This document shows, one piece after another, positions 1 to 7,783 of a DNA stretch of 64,000 bases. The notes under the pieces are model-generated. The model saw only the letters and a list, made by a program, of their open reading frames with translations. It was not told where the DNA came from and did not search any database. Where the stretch lies: assembly GCA_963799815.1 (NCBI GenBank), contig CAWCYG010000004.1:496001-560000 (forward strand), in the 5' to 3' direction. The DNA is from JBDTSW01 sp963799815. GTDB lineage: Bacteria > Actinomycetota > Thermoleophilia > Solirubrobacterales > 70-9. Position 1 is the stretch's first letter, and each line of letters opens with the position of its first letter. The position numbers and the translations under genes are program-made.

Positions 1-1
1 T

Positions 2-160
2 CGGCATCGCCACGCGCTCGAAGCCTCCCGGCGGCTGAAGCGCCCAGCCGAGTCGCCGATCGTCGGCTGGCCGCTGGCCCTGGTTTTGGTCGGCGCCGTC
101 GGTGTCGTGGCGAGCCTCCTGCCGCGCTCCGAGCGCTCCTCAGGCAACGAGCCGACTTAA
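2..160 (+). CDS. C-terminal fragment of a membrane protein
   Basis: An open frame enters from the left edge and stops with TAA at 158-160. The 52 visible residues begin with a basic, Arg-rich stretch and then show one hydrophobic segment (about residues 19-41, WPLALVLVGAVGVV core) followed by a short polar tail. This fits the last transmembrane helix of a membrane protein. The start and most of the gene lie outside the window, so no family can be named. It is followed by the structured leader described next. Confidence 0.45.
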   Translation, partial: RHRHALEASRRLKRPAESPIVGWPLALVLVGAVGVVASLLPRSERSSGNEPT

Positions 161-189
161 GCCCGGCCGCCTACCGGTCGAAAAACGGG

Positions 190-366
190 TGACTGGTATG
201 GTGCGCCCTGGCTCGAGTCTGTTCGTTCGCCGCTCCAATTGTGAGCCAACACAATTGCCTCGGGAGTCGGTTTCCGTGCGGTCCCTGGTGGGCCGCTCGG
301 TAGACACCCACCTGTTTTCTCAGGTTCTCAGGCCGAGCGGTACCGGCAGACTGGGGCCTCTTTTTC
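190..366 (+). ncRNA. ssrS: Structured RNA, candidate 6S RNA
   Basis: This non-coding stretch has nested inverted repeats: a terminal hairpin with a perfect 8-bp stem (236-243 with 250-257, loop AGCCAA), a second perfect 8-bp stem (293-300 with 333-340), and a possible closing helix 193-199 with 340-346. Inside the second stem the pattern CACCTG...CAGGTTCTC recalls the 3' strand of 6S RNA, where CACCU-loop-AGGUUC motifs flank the central bubble. A T-rich run (361-365) follows. 6S RNA sequesters the housekeeping RNA polymerase holoenzyme. In Bacillus the 6S-1 gene lies upstream of the same mnmA-alaS-ruvX-mltG block, which supports the call. The closing stem is weak and the exact ends are estimates. 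Confidence 0.5.
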
Positions 367-403
367 TGCCCTTTCCGGCATTCGTCGAGGCTCGAGCACC
401 GGC

Positions 404-1072
404 ATGAGAAATGCCATCAACAACAACCCGCTCGTACAGATCGGGCTGATTGCGGGCCTCGGGCTGCTGGTCGCGTACATGCTGGTCACCCGGCTCGGCA
501 GCGGCAGTGAGGCGACCGAGGCAGAACCGACGACGCCCCCGGCCACCGAGGCTGCGGCGGCCGACGGCACCGCCCCTCCGGCGGAGACCGCTCCGGCTCC
601 CGGCGCCGAGGCCACCGAAGCGGTGCCCGGCACGGTGCCCGCTGAGCCCGAGGCCGACGCGGCCATCGCGCCTGAGGGCGAGGTGGCGCCGACCGGCGTC
701 TTCGAAGCAGGGCCCGGCCTGCCCGAACCGGTGGTGAACGCCTACGACGGCGGCCAGACGGTCGTGCTGCTGATCACCCGCGTCGGCGGCATCGACGACA
801 GCAAACTGGCGGCGCACGTGGATCGCCTGCCCGGCGACGGGGTCTCGCTCTTCCAGGCGAAGGCCCGCAACGTCGCGCGGTACTCCCGGATCGTGCAGGG
901 CGTCGACATCGATCGTGCGCCGGCTCTGGTGGTCCTCGCGCCAATGGGCGTCACCGGCGACGGCCCGCCCGTGGCCAGCGTCTCCTACGGGTTCCGCGGC
1001 TACGAGAGCGTGCTGCAGGCGATAAACGACGCCGGCTACGAGGGCGGCAGGCGCGAGTACTACCCGGAGTAG
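404..1072 (+). CDS. Membrane-anchored hypothetical protein with thioredoxin-like tail
   Basis: The 222-residue product has a short N-terminal segment, one hydrophobic helix (about residues 10-29, the stretch around IGLIAGLGLLVAYML), then roughly 70 residues of Ala/Pro/Thr/Glu-rich linker, and a compact C-terminal domain (about 105-222). The C-terminal domain has alternating hydrophobic strands and the phrase APALVVLAP, reminiscent of a thioredoxin fold, but no CXXC motif is present. It is probably an extracytoplasmic domain tethered to the membrane. It sits directly upstream of mnmA, with its own ATG 38 nt after the candidate 6S RNA. Function is unknown; the fold suggestion is inference. Confidence 0.7.
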   Translation: MRNAINNNPLVQIGLIAGLGLLVAYMLVTRLGSGSEATEAEPTTPPATEAAAADGTAPPAETAPAPGAEATEAVPGTVPAEPEADAAIAPEGEVAPTGVFEAGPGLPEPVVNAYDGGQTVVLLITRVGGIDDSKLAAHVDRLPGDGVSLFQAKARNVARYSRIVQGVDIDRAPALVVLAPMGVTGDGPPVASVSYGFRGYESVLQAINDAGYEGGRREYYPE

Positions 1073-1149
1073 GGAGCCTGACGCGCCCGAGCGGTGGATC
1101 TGTCCCGCCTGGTCGCAGAAATCCACTTCATCGCGGGTGCTCGCGGCGC

Positions 1150-1155
1150 TAGCCT
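1150..1155 (+). promoter_or_regulatory. -10 element (TAGCCT) of a leaderless mnmA promoter
   Basis: TAGCCT lies 7 nt before the ATG at 1163, the spacing expected if transcription begins at or next to the start codon. It is one of a dozen similar TANNNT-start pairs in this window and decides the mnmA start. Confidence 0.5.
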
Positions 1156-1162
1156 CGGCGGC

Positions 1163-2611
1163 ATGAGCTCCGAAGCGCTAGAGCACTACCTTCGCGACAC
1201 CTCGCGCCGCGAGCCCGCGCAGCCGGGCGACCACAGCGGCGCCGCCGGGGGAGCCCCGTGCGGCGATTTCGTGCGCGTGTCGTTGCGCGTGGTCGACGGT
1301 CGCATCGCGACAGCTCGGTTCGATGCCGAGGGCTGTGCGGCGGCCCGCGCCGCCGCCGCCGCCGTCGCGGAGCTCGTCGAGGACGCCTCGGTCTTTGACG
1401 CGGCACGCATCGGCCCGGGCGAGGTCGAGGAGGCTCTCGGCGGCCTCTCGCCCCAGGGCACGCACGCGGCCGACCTCGCTGCCGACGCGCTCGGCCGCGC
1501 GCTCGGAGTGGCCGCCGGCTCCGGGATCCCGATGGCGGCGCCTCCCAAGCACGGTGAACGGGTGGCCGTCGCGGTGAGCGGCGGCGTCGACTCTGCCGTC
1601 GCTGCCCTGCTCGAGCGGGAGCGCGGCGCCGAGGTGGTTGCGGTGACCGTGAAGCTCTGGGCGGATCGCCACAACGACGGCGCCCGCAGCTGCTGCTCCC
1701 CGCAGGCGGTGCTCGGCGCTCGCGCCCTCGCGCATTCGCTTGGCATCCCGCACTTCACTCTGGACCTCGAGCAGGCGTTTCGGGCCACCGTTGTCGATGA
1801 CTTCATCGCCGGCTACAGGCAGGGGCGAACACCGAATCCGTGCGTGCTCTGCAACGGCTCCGTGCGCCTTGACGCGATGCTCGGTCTCGCCGAGCGCCTC
1901 GGCGCCGGGGCTCTCGCCACCGGCCACTACGCGCGGCTGATCGACGACGGGGAGGGACCCCTCCTCTCGGCCGCGGCCGATGCCGCCAAGGACCAGACCT
2001 ACATGCTCTCCGGCGTCTCGCCGGCGACACTCGCGCGTATGCGCTTCCCTCTTTCAGGGCTCGCCAAGCCACGCGTGCGCAAGCTGGCAGCGGACGCCGG
2101 GCTCCCGGTTGCCGGGAAGGCCGAGAGCCAGGACCTGTGTTTCCTCGCGGGCGAGGGCAAGCGCGGCTTCCTTGCGCGCCATGGCGGCCTCGCCGACCGC
2201 CAAGGCGAGCTGATCGACTCCGCGGGCGCGGTGGTGGGCTCGCACCGCGGCCACCATCACTTCACGGTTGGCCAGCGGCGCGGGATCGGGGTTGGCGCGC
2301 CGGAGCCGCTCTATGTGCTCGAGACGGACGCTCGCTCGAACCGCGTCGTCGTCGGGCCCCGTGCCGAGCTCGTGCGCGACCGCGTCCACGTTCGGGCCGC
2401 GACGCTCCATCGGCCCGGCGGCCGTGTCGATCGCGTCAAGCTGCGCTACCGCTCGAGGCCGATCCCGTGCGCAGCGCCGCGGGTGGAGCCGGGCAGCCAT
2501 GACGAGCTCTGGCTTGAGCTCTCAGAGCCCGCTCACGGGGTGGCACCCGGCCAGACGGCTTGCCTCATGGACGGCGAGCTCGTGGTCGGTCAGGGCACGA
2601 TCGCGGCCTAG
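1163..2611 (+). CDS. mnmA: tRNA 2-thiouridylase MnmA with N-terminal IscU-like domain
   Basis: MnmA transfers sulfur to U34 of tRNA-Glu, -Gln and -Lys in the cytoplasm. From the ATG at 1163 the protein has 482 residues, about 120 more than usual. Residues ~30-115 resemble the IscU/NifU scaffold: a PCGD motif (Cys about 33) and a GCAAARA motif (Cys about 57) match the first two scaffold cysteines, while the place of the third reads GTHAADLAADAL with no Cys. The MnmA part starts near residue 130, with the PP-loop SGGVDS (~137), the catalytic pair NPCVLCN (Cys ~226) and SQDLCF (Cys ~326), and a C-terminal beta-barrel. A longer GTG start at 1094 is possible but would lie upstream of the -10 element. 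alaS follows after 22 nt. The fusion suggests direct sulfur relay from a desulfurase, which is inference. Confidence 0.93.
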   Translation: MSSEALEHYLRDTSRREPAQPGDHSGAAGGAPCGDFVRVSLRVVDGRIATARFDAEGCAAARAAAAAVAELVEDASVFDAARIGPGEVEEALGGLSPQGTHAADLAADALGRALGVAAGSGIPMAAPPKHGERVAVAVSGGVDSAVAALLERERGAEVVAVTVKLWADRHNDGARSCCSPQAVLGARALAHSLGIPHFTLDLEQAFRATVVDDFIAGYRQGRTPNPCVLCNGSVRLDAMLGLAERLGAGALATGHYARLIDDGEGPLLSAAADAAKDQTYMLSGVSPATLARMRFPLSGLAKPRVRKLAADAGLPVAGKAESQDLCFLAGEGKRGFLARHGGLADRQGELIDSAGAVVGSHRGHHHFTVGQRRGIGVGAPEPLYVLETDARSNRVVVGPRAELVRDRVHVRAATLHRPGGRVDRVKLRYRSRPIPCAAPRVEPGSHDELWLELSEPAHGVAPGQTACLMDGELVVGQGTIAA

Positions 2612-2617
2612 CCGTCT

Positions 2618-2623
2618 TAGACT
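2618..2623 (+). promoter_or_regulatory. -10 element (TAGACT) of the alaS promoter
   Basis: TAGACT is followed by 10 nt and then the GTG start of alaS, in the short gap after mnmA. It supports an internal promoter and a leaderless or near-leaderless transcript, and explains why no Shine-Dalgarno is visible. Confidence 0.45.
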
Positions 2624-2633
2624 CGGCGCCAGC

Positions 2634-5252
2634 GTGAAGACCAGCGAGATCCGCGAGAGCTACCTGTCTTTCTTCGAGGAACGCGGGCATCTGCGGGTGC
2701 CCTCGGCTTCGCTGATCCCGGCCCCCGACGACACCTCGACACTGCTGACGGTGGCCGGGATGCAGCCGTTCAAGCCGTACTTCCGGGGGGAGGCGAAGCC
2801 TCCGAGCTCGCGCGTCGTCGACTCGCAGAAGTGCTTCCGCACGCCGGACATCGCGCAGGTGGGAAACACCCGGCGCCACCTCACCTTCTTCGAGATGCTC
2901 GGCAACTGGAGCTTCGGCGACTACTTCAAGGAGCAGTCGATCGCCTGGGGGCTCGAGCTCTCGGTCGATGTCTTCGGCCTTGACCGCGACCGGATCTGGG
3001 TGAGCGTCTTCGGCGGCGACGAGGAGCTCGGCCTCGGCCCCGACACCGAGGCGATCGAGATCTGGAAGGCGAACGGGATCCCGCCCGAGCGGATTGTCGA
3101 GCTCCCGCGCTCGGAGAACTTCTGGCAGGCGGGGCTCACCGGCCCCTGCGGGCCGTGCGCCGAGATGTACCTCGACCGCGGCCTCGAATACGGAGCCTCC
3201 GACGAGCTCCCCGGAGACGACACCGATCGCTTCCTCGAGTACTGGAACCACGTCTTCATGACCTACGAGCTCTCAGACGACGGCTCGCTCACCCCACTGC
3301 CGAAGAACAACATCGACACTGGGATGGGGCTGGAGCGGATGGCGGCGGTCCTGCAGGGGGTCGAATCCGTGTTCGAGACAGATTCCCATCGGCCGTTGAT
3401 CGAGCTCGCCGAGGAGCTCTCCGGGAGCGCCTACGGGGAGGATCAGGCCACGACGCGGGCGATGCGGATTATCTCCGACCATGCAAAGGGCGCGAGCTTC
3501 CTCATCGCTGACGGCGTCGTGCCCTCGAACGAGGAGCGCGGCTATGTCCTGCGCCGGGTTCTGCGGCGGGCGATCCAGCAGGGACGCACGCTGCGGCTCG
3601 AGGGAAGCTGGCTGGGATCGTTTGCGGAGCGCACGATCGAGATGATGTCGAGCGCCTACCCGGAGCTCGCGGAGCGCCGCGAGAGCATCATGCGCTGGAT
3701 CGCTGCCGAGGAGGAGAGCTTCGGGCGAGCGCTTGATCGCGGCTCGGAGCTTCTCGCCGGCCTCGTCGCCGAGGCCAAGCAGCAGCGGACGTCCTGGATC
3801 GACGCCGAGGACGCGTTCAAGCTCCACGACACGTACGGCTTCCCGTACGACCTCACGAAGGAGCTGCTTGCGGAGGAGGGCCTCTCGGTCGACGACGAGG
3901 GGTTCGAGGCGTTGATGGAGAAGCAGCGCATCCGCGCCCGGACCGGGGCTGAGCGCACGGTCGCCGATCGCCACGAGCAGGTGCTCGCTTTCGCGAACGC
4001 CGCGCCGCCCTCGCGCTTCGTCGGTTACGAGATGCTGGACGCCCAGACGAGCGTGCTGGCCTCCCAGGCCCTGGATCGGGACGGTGCCGTCTTGGTGAAG
4101 CTCGAGGAGAGCCCCTTCTATGCCGAGGGCGGAGGCCAGGTGGCCGACTCGGGCATCGTCCGCTGGGAGGGGGGAGAGGCGGGCGTCGACGACGTCTACC
4201 GGCTTGGGGACGACCAGACGCTCAGGACCGACCGCGACGTTGCGCCGGGAACCCTGGTGGAGGCCGTCGTCGACCACGAGGCACGCCACGCGACGATGCG
4301 AAACCACACCGCCACACACCTGCTCCACGCGGCCCTGCGCGAGCGGCTCGGTGCCCATGTGCGCCAGGCGGGTTCGGCGGTCCGACCCGACAAGCTGCGC
4401 TTCGACTTCACGCACGGTGCCGCCCTCGCTGCCGACGAGGTTCGCGACATCGCCGACCGCGTCAACGAGTGGATCAAGGCGAGCCGACCCGTACGCGCGC
4501 TGCAGATGAGCCGCGACGAGGCGGAGGCGATGGGCGCGATGGCGCTCTTCGGCGAGAAGTACGGCGACTGGGTGCGTGTGGTCGAAGTGGATGCGGTTTC
4601 GCGCGAGCTCTGCGGCGGCACGCATGTGGCGAACACCGCAGAGGTTGGGATCTTCGCGCTCGTGGGGGAGGGGTCGAGCGCCGCCAACGTGCGACGGATC
4701 GAAGCGCTCACGGGTCCCGCCGCGATCGACTGGTTTCGCGAGCGCAGCGCCGCGCTCGACCAGGCAGGTGCGTTGCTCGGCTCTCCCAAGGATGCGGTCT
4801 CGGGCGCCCGTCGCGCCGCGGAGCGGCTGGCGGAGCTCGAGCGCCAGGCGGCCGAGGCCGGAAGCCGCGAGACGGGCGAGACGGCCGATGCGCTGGTCGC
4901 CACGGCGGAGATGGTGGCGGGGGTGCACGTGGTTGCCGCGCGCTCGGATGGGGTGGATGGCAAGGCCCTCGCCGAGCTGGCGCGCCGGGTCCGGGCGAAG
5001 CTGGGCGACGCAGCCATCGTGCTCGGAGGTGAGGCCGACGCGAAGGTTGTGCTCGTCGCGAGCGTCTCCGGCCCCGCGATCGAGCGTGGGCTGCGCGCGG
5101 GCGAGGTCATTCGCGAGGCGGCCGCGATCGTGGGGGGAGGAGGAGGCGGACGCGACGACTTCGCCCAGGCTGGCGGCAAGGACGCGGCCAAGCTCGACGA
5201 CGCCATAGAAACGGCGAGGCGCTCGATTCATCAAGCGCTCTCCTCCGAATAG
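2634..5252 (+). CDS. alaS: Alanine-tRNA ligase
   Basis: AlaRS charges tRNA-Ala with alanine and edits mischarged Ser and Gly. The GTG at 2634 gives 872 residues, the normal bacterial length, and the product begins KTSEIRESYLSFF, matching the family N terminus. The class II catalytic core is seen in the TVAGMQPFKPYF and RHLTFFEMLGNWSFGDYF motifs. The editing domain has HTATHLLH (~558) and CGGTH (~660), the four zinc ligands. The C-Ala domain carries the glycine-rich GGGGGGRDDF (~833). The frame is open further upstream, but that part overlaps mnmA and is not coding. ruvX follows after 10 nt. Confidence 0.97.
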   Translation: MKTSEIRESYLSFFEERGHLRVPSASLIPAPDDTSTLLTVAGMQPFKPYFRGEAKPPSSRVVDSQKCFRTPDIAQVGNTRRHLTFFEMLGNWSFGDYFKEQSIAWGLELSVDVFGLDRDRIWVSVFGGDEELGLGPDTEAIEIWKANGIPPERIVELPRSENFWQAGLTGPCGPCAEMYLDRGLEYGASDELPGDDTDRFLEYWNHVFMTYELSDDGSLTPLPKNNIDTGMGLERMAAVLQGVESVFETDSHRPLIELAEELSGSAYGEDQATTRAMRIISDHAKGASFLIADGVVPSNEERGYVLRRVLRRAIQQGRTLRLEGSWLGSFAERTIEMMSSAYPELAERRESIMRWIAAEEESFGRALDRGSELLAGLVAEAKQQRTSWIDAEDAFKLHDTYGFPYDLTKELLAEEGLSVDDEGFEALMEKQRIRARTGAERTVADRHEQVLAFANAAPPSRFVGYEMLDAQTSVLASQALDRDGAVLVKLEESPFYAEGGGQVADSGIVRWEGGEAGVDDVYRLGDDQTLRTDRDVAPGTLVEAVVDHEARHATMRNHTATHLLHAALRERLGAHVRQAGSAVRPDKLRFDFTHGAALAADEVRDIADRVNEWIKASRPVRALQMSRDEAEAMGAMALFGEKYGDWVRVVEVDAVSRELCGGTHVANTAEVGIFALVGEGSSAANVRRIEALTGPAAIDWFRERSAALDQAGALLGSPKDAVSGARRAAERLAELERQAAEAGSRETGETADALVATAEMVAGVHVVAARSDGVDGKALAELARRVRAKLGDAAIVLGGEADAKVVLVASVSGPAIERGLRAGEVIREAAAIVGGGGGGRDDFAQAGGKDAAKLDDAIETARRSIHQALSSE

Positions 5253-5255
5253 CCT
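5250..5255 (+). promoter_or_regulatory. -10 element (TAGCCT) of the ruvX promoter
   Basis: TAGCCT overlaps the alaS stop codon and stands 7 nt before the ruvX GTG start. The identical hexamer and spacing precede mnmA, supporting a leaderless start for the ruvX-mltG-aroE group. Confidence 0.45.
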
Positions 5256-5262
5256 CAGGGCC

Positions 5263-5685
5263 GTGAGGGTGCTTGCGATCGACCATGGCACGGCGCGCGC
5301 CGGGTGCGCCGTCTGCGATCCGAGCGAGACCGTCGTAAGGCCGCTCGACGTAGTCGCACCCCCCGAGCCCGACGCGGTCGCACGGCTCGCCCGCGAGCTC
5401 GACGCGGAGATGGTGGTGATCGGAATGCCCGTCTCACTCGACGGGACGCTCGGCGAACAGGCGGAGGTAGTCGTCGAGTTCCGCGACCGCCTCGTGGCCG
5501 AGCTCGACGTGCCGGTCGAGACCTACGACGAGCGCCTCACCACGCGCCTCGCCGCCGGCTCGAGTCGCAAAGGCGCCGAGGCGGCGCCCGATTCGCTCGC
5601 GGCCGCCCACCTGCTGGAGAGCTTTCTCGCCTGGCGAGCCCGCCAGGGCGAGGCGACCGGGACACCGTGCACTCGTGAGCTCTGA
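5263..5685 (+). CDS. ruvX: RuvX/YqgF, pre-16S rRNA maturation nuclease family
   Basis: YqgF-family proteins have an RNase H-like fold and take part in maturing the 5' end of 16S rRNA. The 140-residue product matches the usual 130-150. The N terminus RVLAIDHGTARAGCAV holds the first catalytic Asp; GMPVSLDGTLGEQA carries the second conserved block; DERLTT and the late DSLAAAHLLESFL complete the active-site acidic residues. The GTG start at 5263 follows a -10 hexamer by 7 nt. Its 3' end overlaps mltG by 11 nt, so the two are translated together, the same order as in Bacillus (alaS-yrrK-yrrL). Confidence 0.93.
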   Translation: MRVLAIDHGTARAGCAVCDPSETVVRPLDVVAPPEPDAVARLARELDAEMVVIGMPVSLDGTLGEQAEVVVEFRDRLVAELDVPVETYDERLTTRLAAGSSRKGAEAAPDSLAAAHLLESFLAWRARQGEATGTPCTREL

Positions 5686-6925
5686 CGCGGACTGGCAGGA
5701 CCCCCACTCCGGGGACGACGAGGCCGCACGCGCCCGCGAGGCCCGGCGCGCCGAGCGCGAAGAACGCCGCCGCGCGCGCCAAGCGGATATCTCAGAGCGC
5801 GTCCGCGAGGAGATGACCGGGGTCCCGTCAACCGCGGCGCCCGAGGCACCTCAGGCCTCCTCCGCGCGAGCGCCGACCGTCGACCGGCCGGCGGTCCCGC
5901 AAACCGACGATCAGCCCCCGGTGTCTCGCGGAGACTCAGCCGTCACAGCCCTGGAAACCGATGAGCGGGCCGCGGTCACTCCAACGGATGACCGCCCGGC
6001 GGTGCCGCCCACGGTGCCACCGACCGACGACCGGCCCGCCACCCCCTCACCCGGGGGCCGCCCGCCCAGATCGGTCGTCGCACGCCGTCGCCTGGGCGCC
6101 CTCCTCGGCATCGCTGCGCTGGCCTTCGTCGCGCTGGTGGTCGTGGTGGCAGCGCAGCGGCTGGGCGGGAACGAGGCTCCCCCGGCGCCGCCGCCGAAGG
6201 AGCGAAAGACGTTCTCGATCACGATCCCGGAGGGCTTCAGCCGCGATCAGGTTGCGGGCGTGGTCAAGAAGGCGGGAATCAAGGGCGACTACATGAAGGC
6301 CACCGAGAGCTTCAAGGGCTTCGATCCGGCTCGCTACGGCGCCAAGGGCGTGGGCAACCTCGAGGGCTTTCTCTTCCCCGCCACGTATGAGCTCTACGAG
6401 AACGCGAAGGTGGATCAACTGGTCGCAAAGCAGCTCGAGGCCTTCGGGCAGAACATCCATAGCATCGACCTCTCCTACGCGAAGTCGAAGAACCTCACCA
6501 CCTACGACGTGGTCAAGATCGCCTCGATGATCGAGCGCGAGGTGCAGGTGCCGGCGGAGCGCGCGAACGTCTCCTCCGTGATCTACAACCGCCTCGCGAA
6601 CGGGATGCCGCTCGGGATCGACGCCACGATCCGCTTCGAGGACTCCAACTACGACGAGCAGCTGCTCGAGTCGCGCCTCGCCGAGGACACTCCCTACAAC
6701 ACGCGCCTAAACGCTGGCCTGCCGCCGGGCCCGATCGGCAACCCGGGCCTCGCCTCGCTCGAGGCCGCGGCCAATCCCGCCAGGAACGACCTGCTCTTCT
6801 TCGTCGTAAAGCCCGGCAGCTGCAACGAGCATGTCTTCACCGAGACCGAGGAGGAGTTCTTCGCGGCCGAGGCGGAGTATCAGGCGGCGCTTCAGGCTCA
6901 GGGCAACTCGCCGACCGAGTGCTGA
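5675..6925 (+). CDS. mltG: Endolytic murein transglycosylase MltG
   Basis: MltG cleaves nascent peptidoglycan strands at the outer face of the membrane. The 416-residue product has a long cytoplasmic N terminus rich in Arg/Glu/Ala (1-50), a repetitive Pro/Thr/Asp stretch with several variants of TDDRPAVP (about 65-125), one transmembrane helix (~140-162), a LysM-like region starting SITIPEGFSRDQV, and the YceG catalytic domain. The catalytic Glu is in ASMIEREV, followed by SSVIYNRL and the conserved NTRLNAGLPPGPI. The GTG start overlaps ruvX. The repeat-rich cytoplasmic tail is longer than in E. coli and may bind division proteins (inference). aroE starts on the next base. Confidence 0.94.
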   Translation: MSSDADWQDPHSGDDEAARAREARRAEREERRRARQADISERVREEMTGVPSTAAPEAPQASSARAPTVDRPAVPQTDDQPPVSRGDSAVTALETDERAAVTPTDDRPAVPPTVPPTDDRPATPSPGGRPPRSVVARRRLGALLGIAALAFVALVVVVAAQRLGGNEAPPAPPPKERKTFSITIPEGFSRDQVAGVVKKAGIKGDYMKATESFKGFDPARYGAKGVGNLEGFLFPATYELYENAKVDQLVAKQLEAFGQNIHSIDLSYAKSKNLTTYDVVKIASMIEREVQVPAERANVSSVIYNRLANGMPLGIDATIRFEDSNYDEQLLESRLAEDTPYNTRLNAGLPPGPIGNPGLASLEAAANPARNDLLFFVVKPGSCNEHVFTETEEEFFAAEAEYQAALQAQGNSPTEC

Positions 6926-7783
6926 GTGCCGAAGCTCGCCGTGCTCGGCAAACCCGTCGCGCACTCGCGCTCGCCGGCCATGCACACGGCCGCGCTCGAG
7001 GCCATGGGCCTGGCGGGCGAGTGGAGCTACAACGCGGTCGAGGTGGCGCCCGAGGACTTCGAAGCTCGAGTCCGTGCGATGGCGGGGGAGGGGTACGCCG
7101 GCGCAAATGTCACGGTGCCCCACAAGCTCGCGGCCCTGTTCCTTGCCGACGAGGCGTCTGAGGCGGCTCGCGAAATCGGGGCCGCCAACACGCTTACTCT
7201 CACCGAGGCGCGGATCGAGGCCGAGAACACGGACGCGGAGGGGATCCTCGCGGCCCTCCCCGAGTCTCCAAGTGGCAAGCGCGCCCTGGTCCTGGGCGCC
7301 GGCGGCTCCGCGCGGGCGGCGATCTGGGCGCTGAAACGGGCCGGGGGGGATGTCTCGGTCTGGAATCGCACCCCCTCGAAGGCCGAATCGCTAGCCCGCG
7401 AGCTCGGCGTCACCGTCGTCGCGGCGGCCGGCACGGATGCACCGCTTGCCGTGCACGAGTTTCAGGTGCTCGTAAACGCGACAACGGTCGGCTTGCGGCC
7501 TCCCGAGTCAGGGGTAGGGGCTGACCCTGAACGTGTGCTCGCTGATCTCAAGAGCCTGCGCCTGCGTGCCGATGCGATCCAGGCAGAACAAATCGTGGTG
7601 GACCTGGTCTACGGGGCCGCCGAGACACCACTAGCGTCCACCGCCAGATCGCGGGGGGCAAGCGTGGTCGACGGCCTTGACGTCCTCGTCCACCAGGGAG
7701 CCGCCTCCCTGCGTTTGTGGACGGGGATGGATCCCCCGATAGAGACGATGGAGCGGGCGGCGCGCGGAGATGAACCCCGATAG
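6926..7783 (+). CDS. aroE: Shikimate dehydrogenase
   Basis: AroE reduces 3-dehydroshikimate to shikimate with NADPH, step four of the chorismate pathway. The 285-residue product has the substrate-binding N terminus (VLGKPVAHSRSPAMHTAAL, with the SxS motif), NVTVPHK with the catalytic Lys, ENTDAEG with the catalytic Asp, the Rossmann motif GAGGSARAA, NADP-favouring NRT after strand two, and the closing GLDVLVHQGAASLRLWTG. The GTG start abuts the mltG stop. Its 3' end overlaps pilB by 14 nt, so shikimate and pilus genes share a transcript here; aroC, aroKB and aroQ follow the pilus genes. Confidence 0.95.
   Translation: MPKLAVLGKPVAHSRSPAMHTAALEAMGLAGEWSYNAVEVAPEDFEARVRAMAGEGYAGANVTVPHKLAALFLADEASEAAREIGAANTLTLTEARIEAENTDAEGILAALPESPSGKRALVLGAGGSARAAIWALKRAGGDVSVWNRTPSKAESLARELGVTVVAAAGTDAPLAVHEFQVLVNATTVGLRPPESGVGADPERVLADLKSLRLRADAIQAEQIVVDLVYGAAETPLASTARSRGASVVDGLDVLVHQGAASLRLWTGMDPPIETMERAARGDEPR

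Noticed and set aside
3273..5291. 672-codon open frame on the minus strand
   Set aside because: It is the antisense shadow of alaS. Its product is rich in Arg/His/Leu/Gly with no recognisable motifs, as expected of GC-rich antisense frames.
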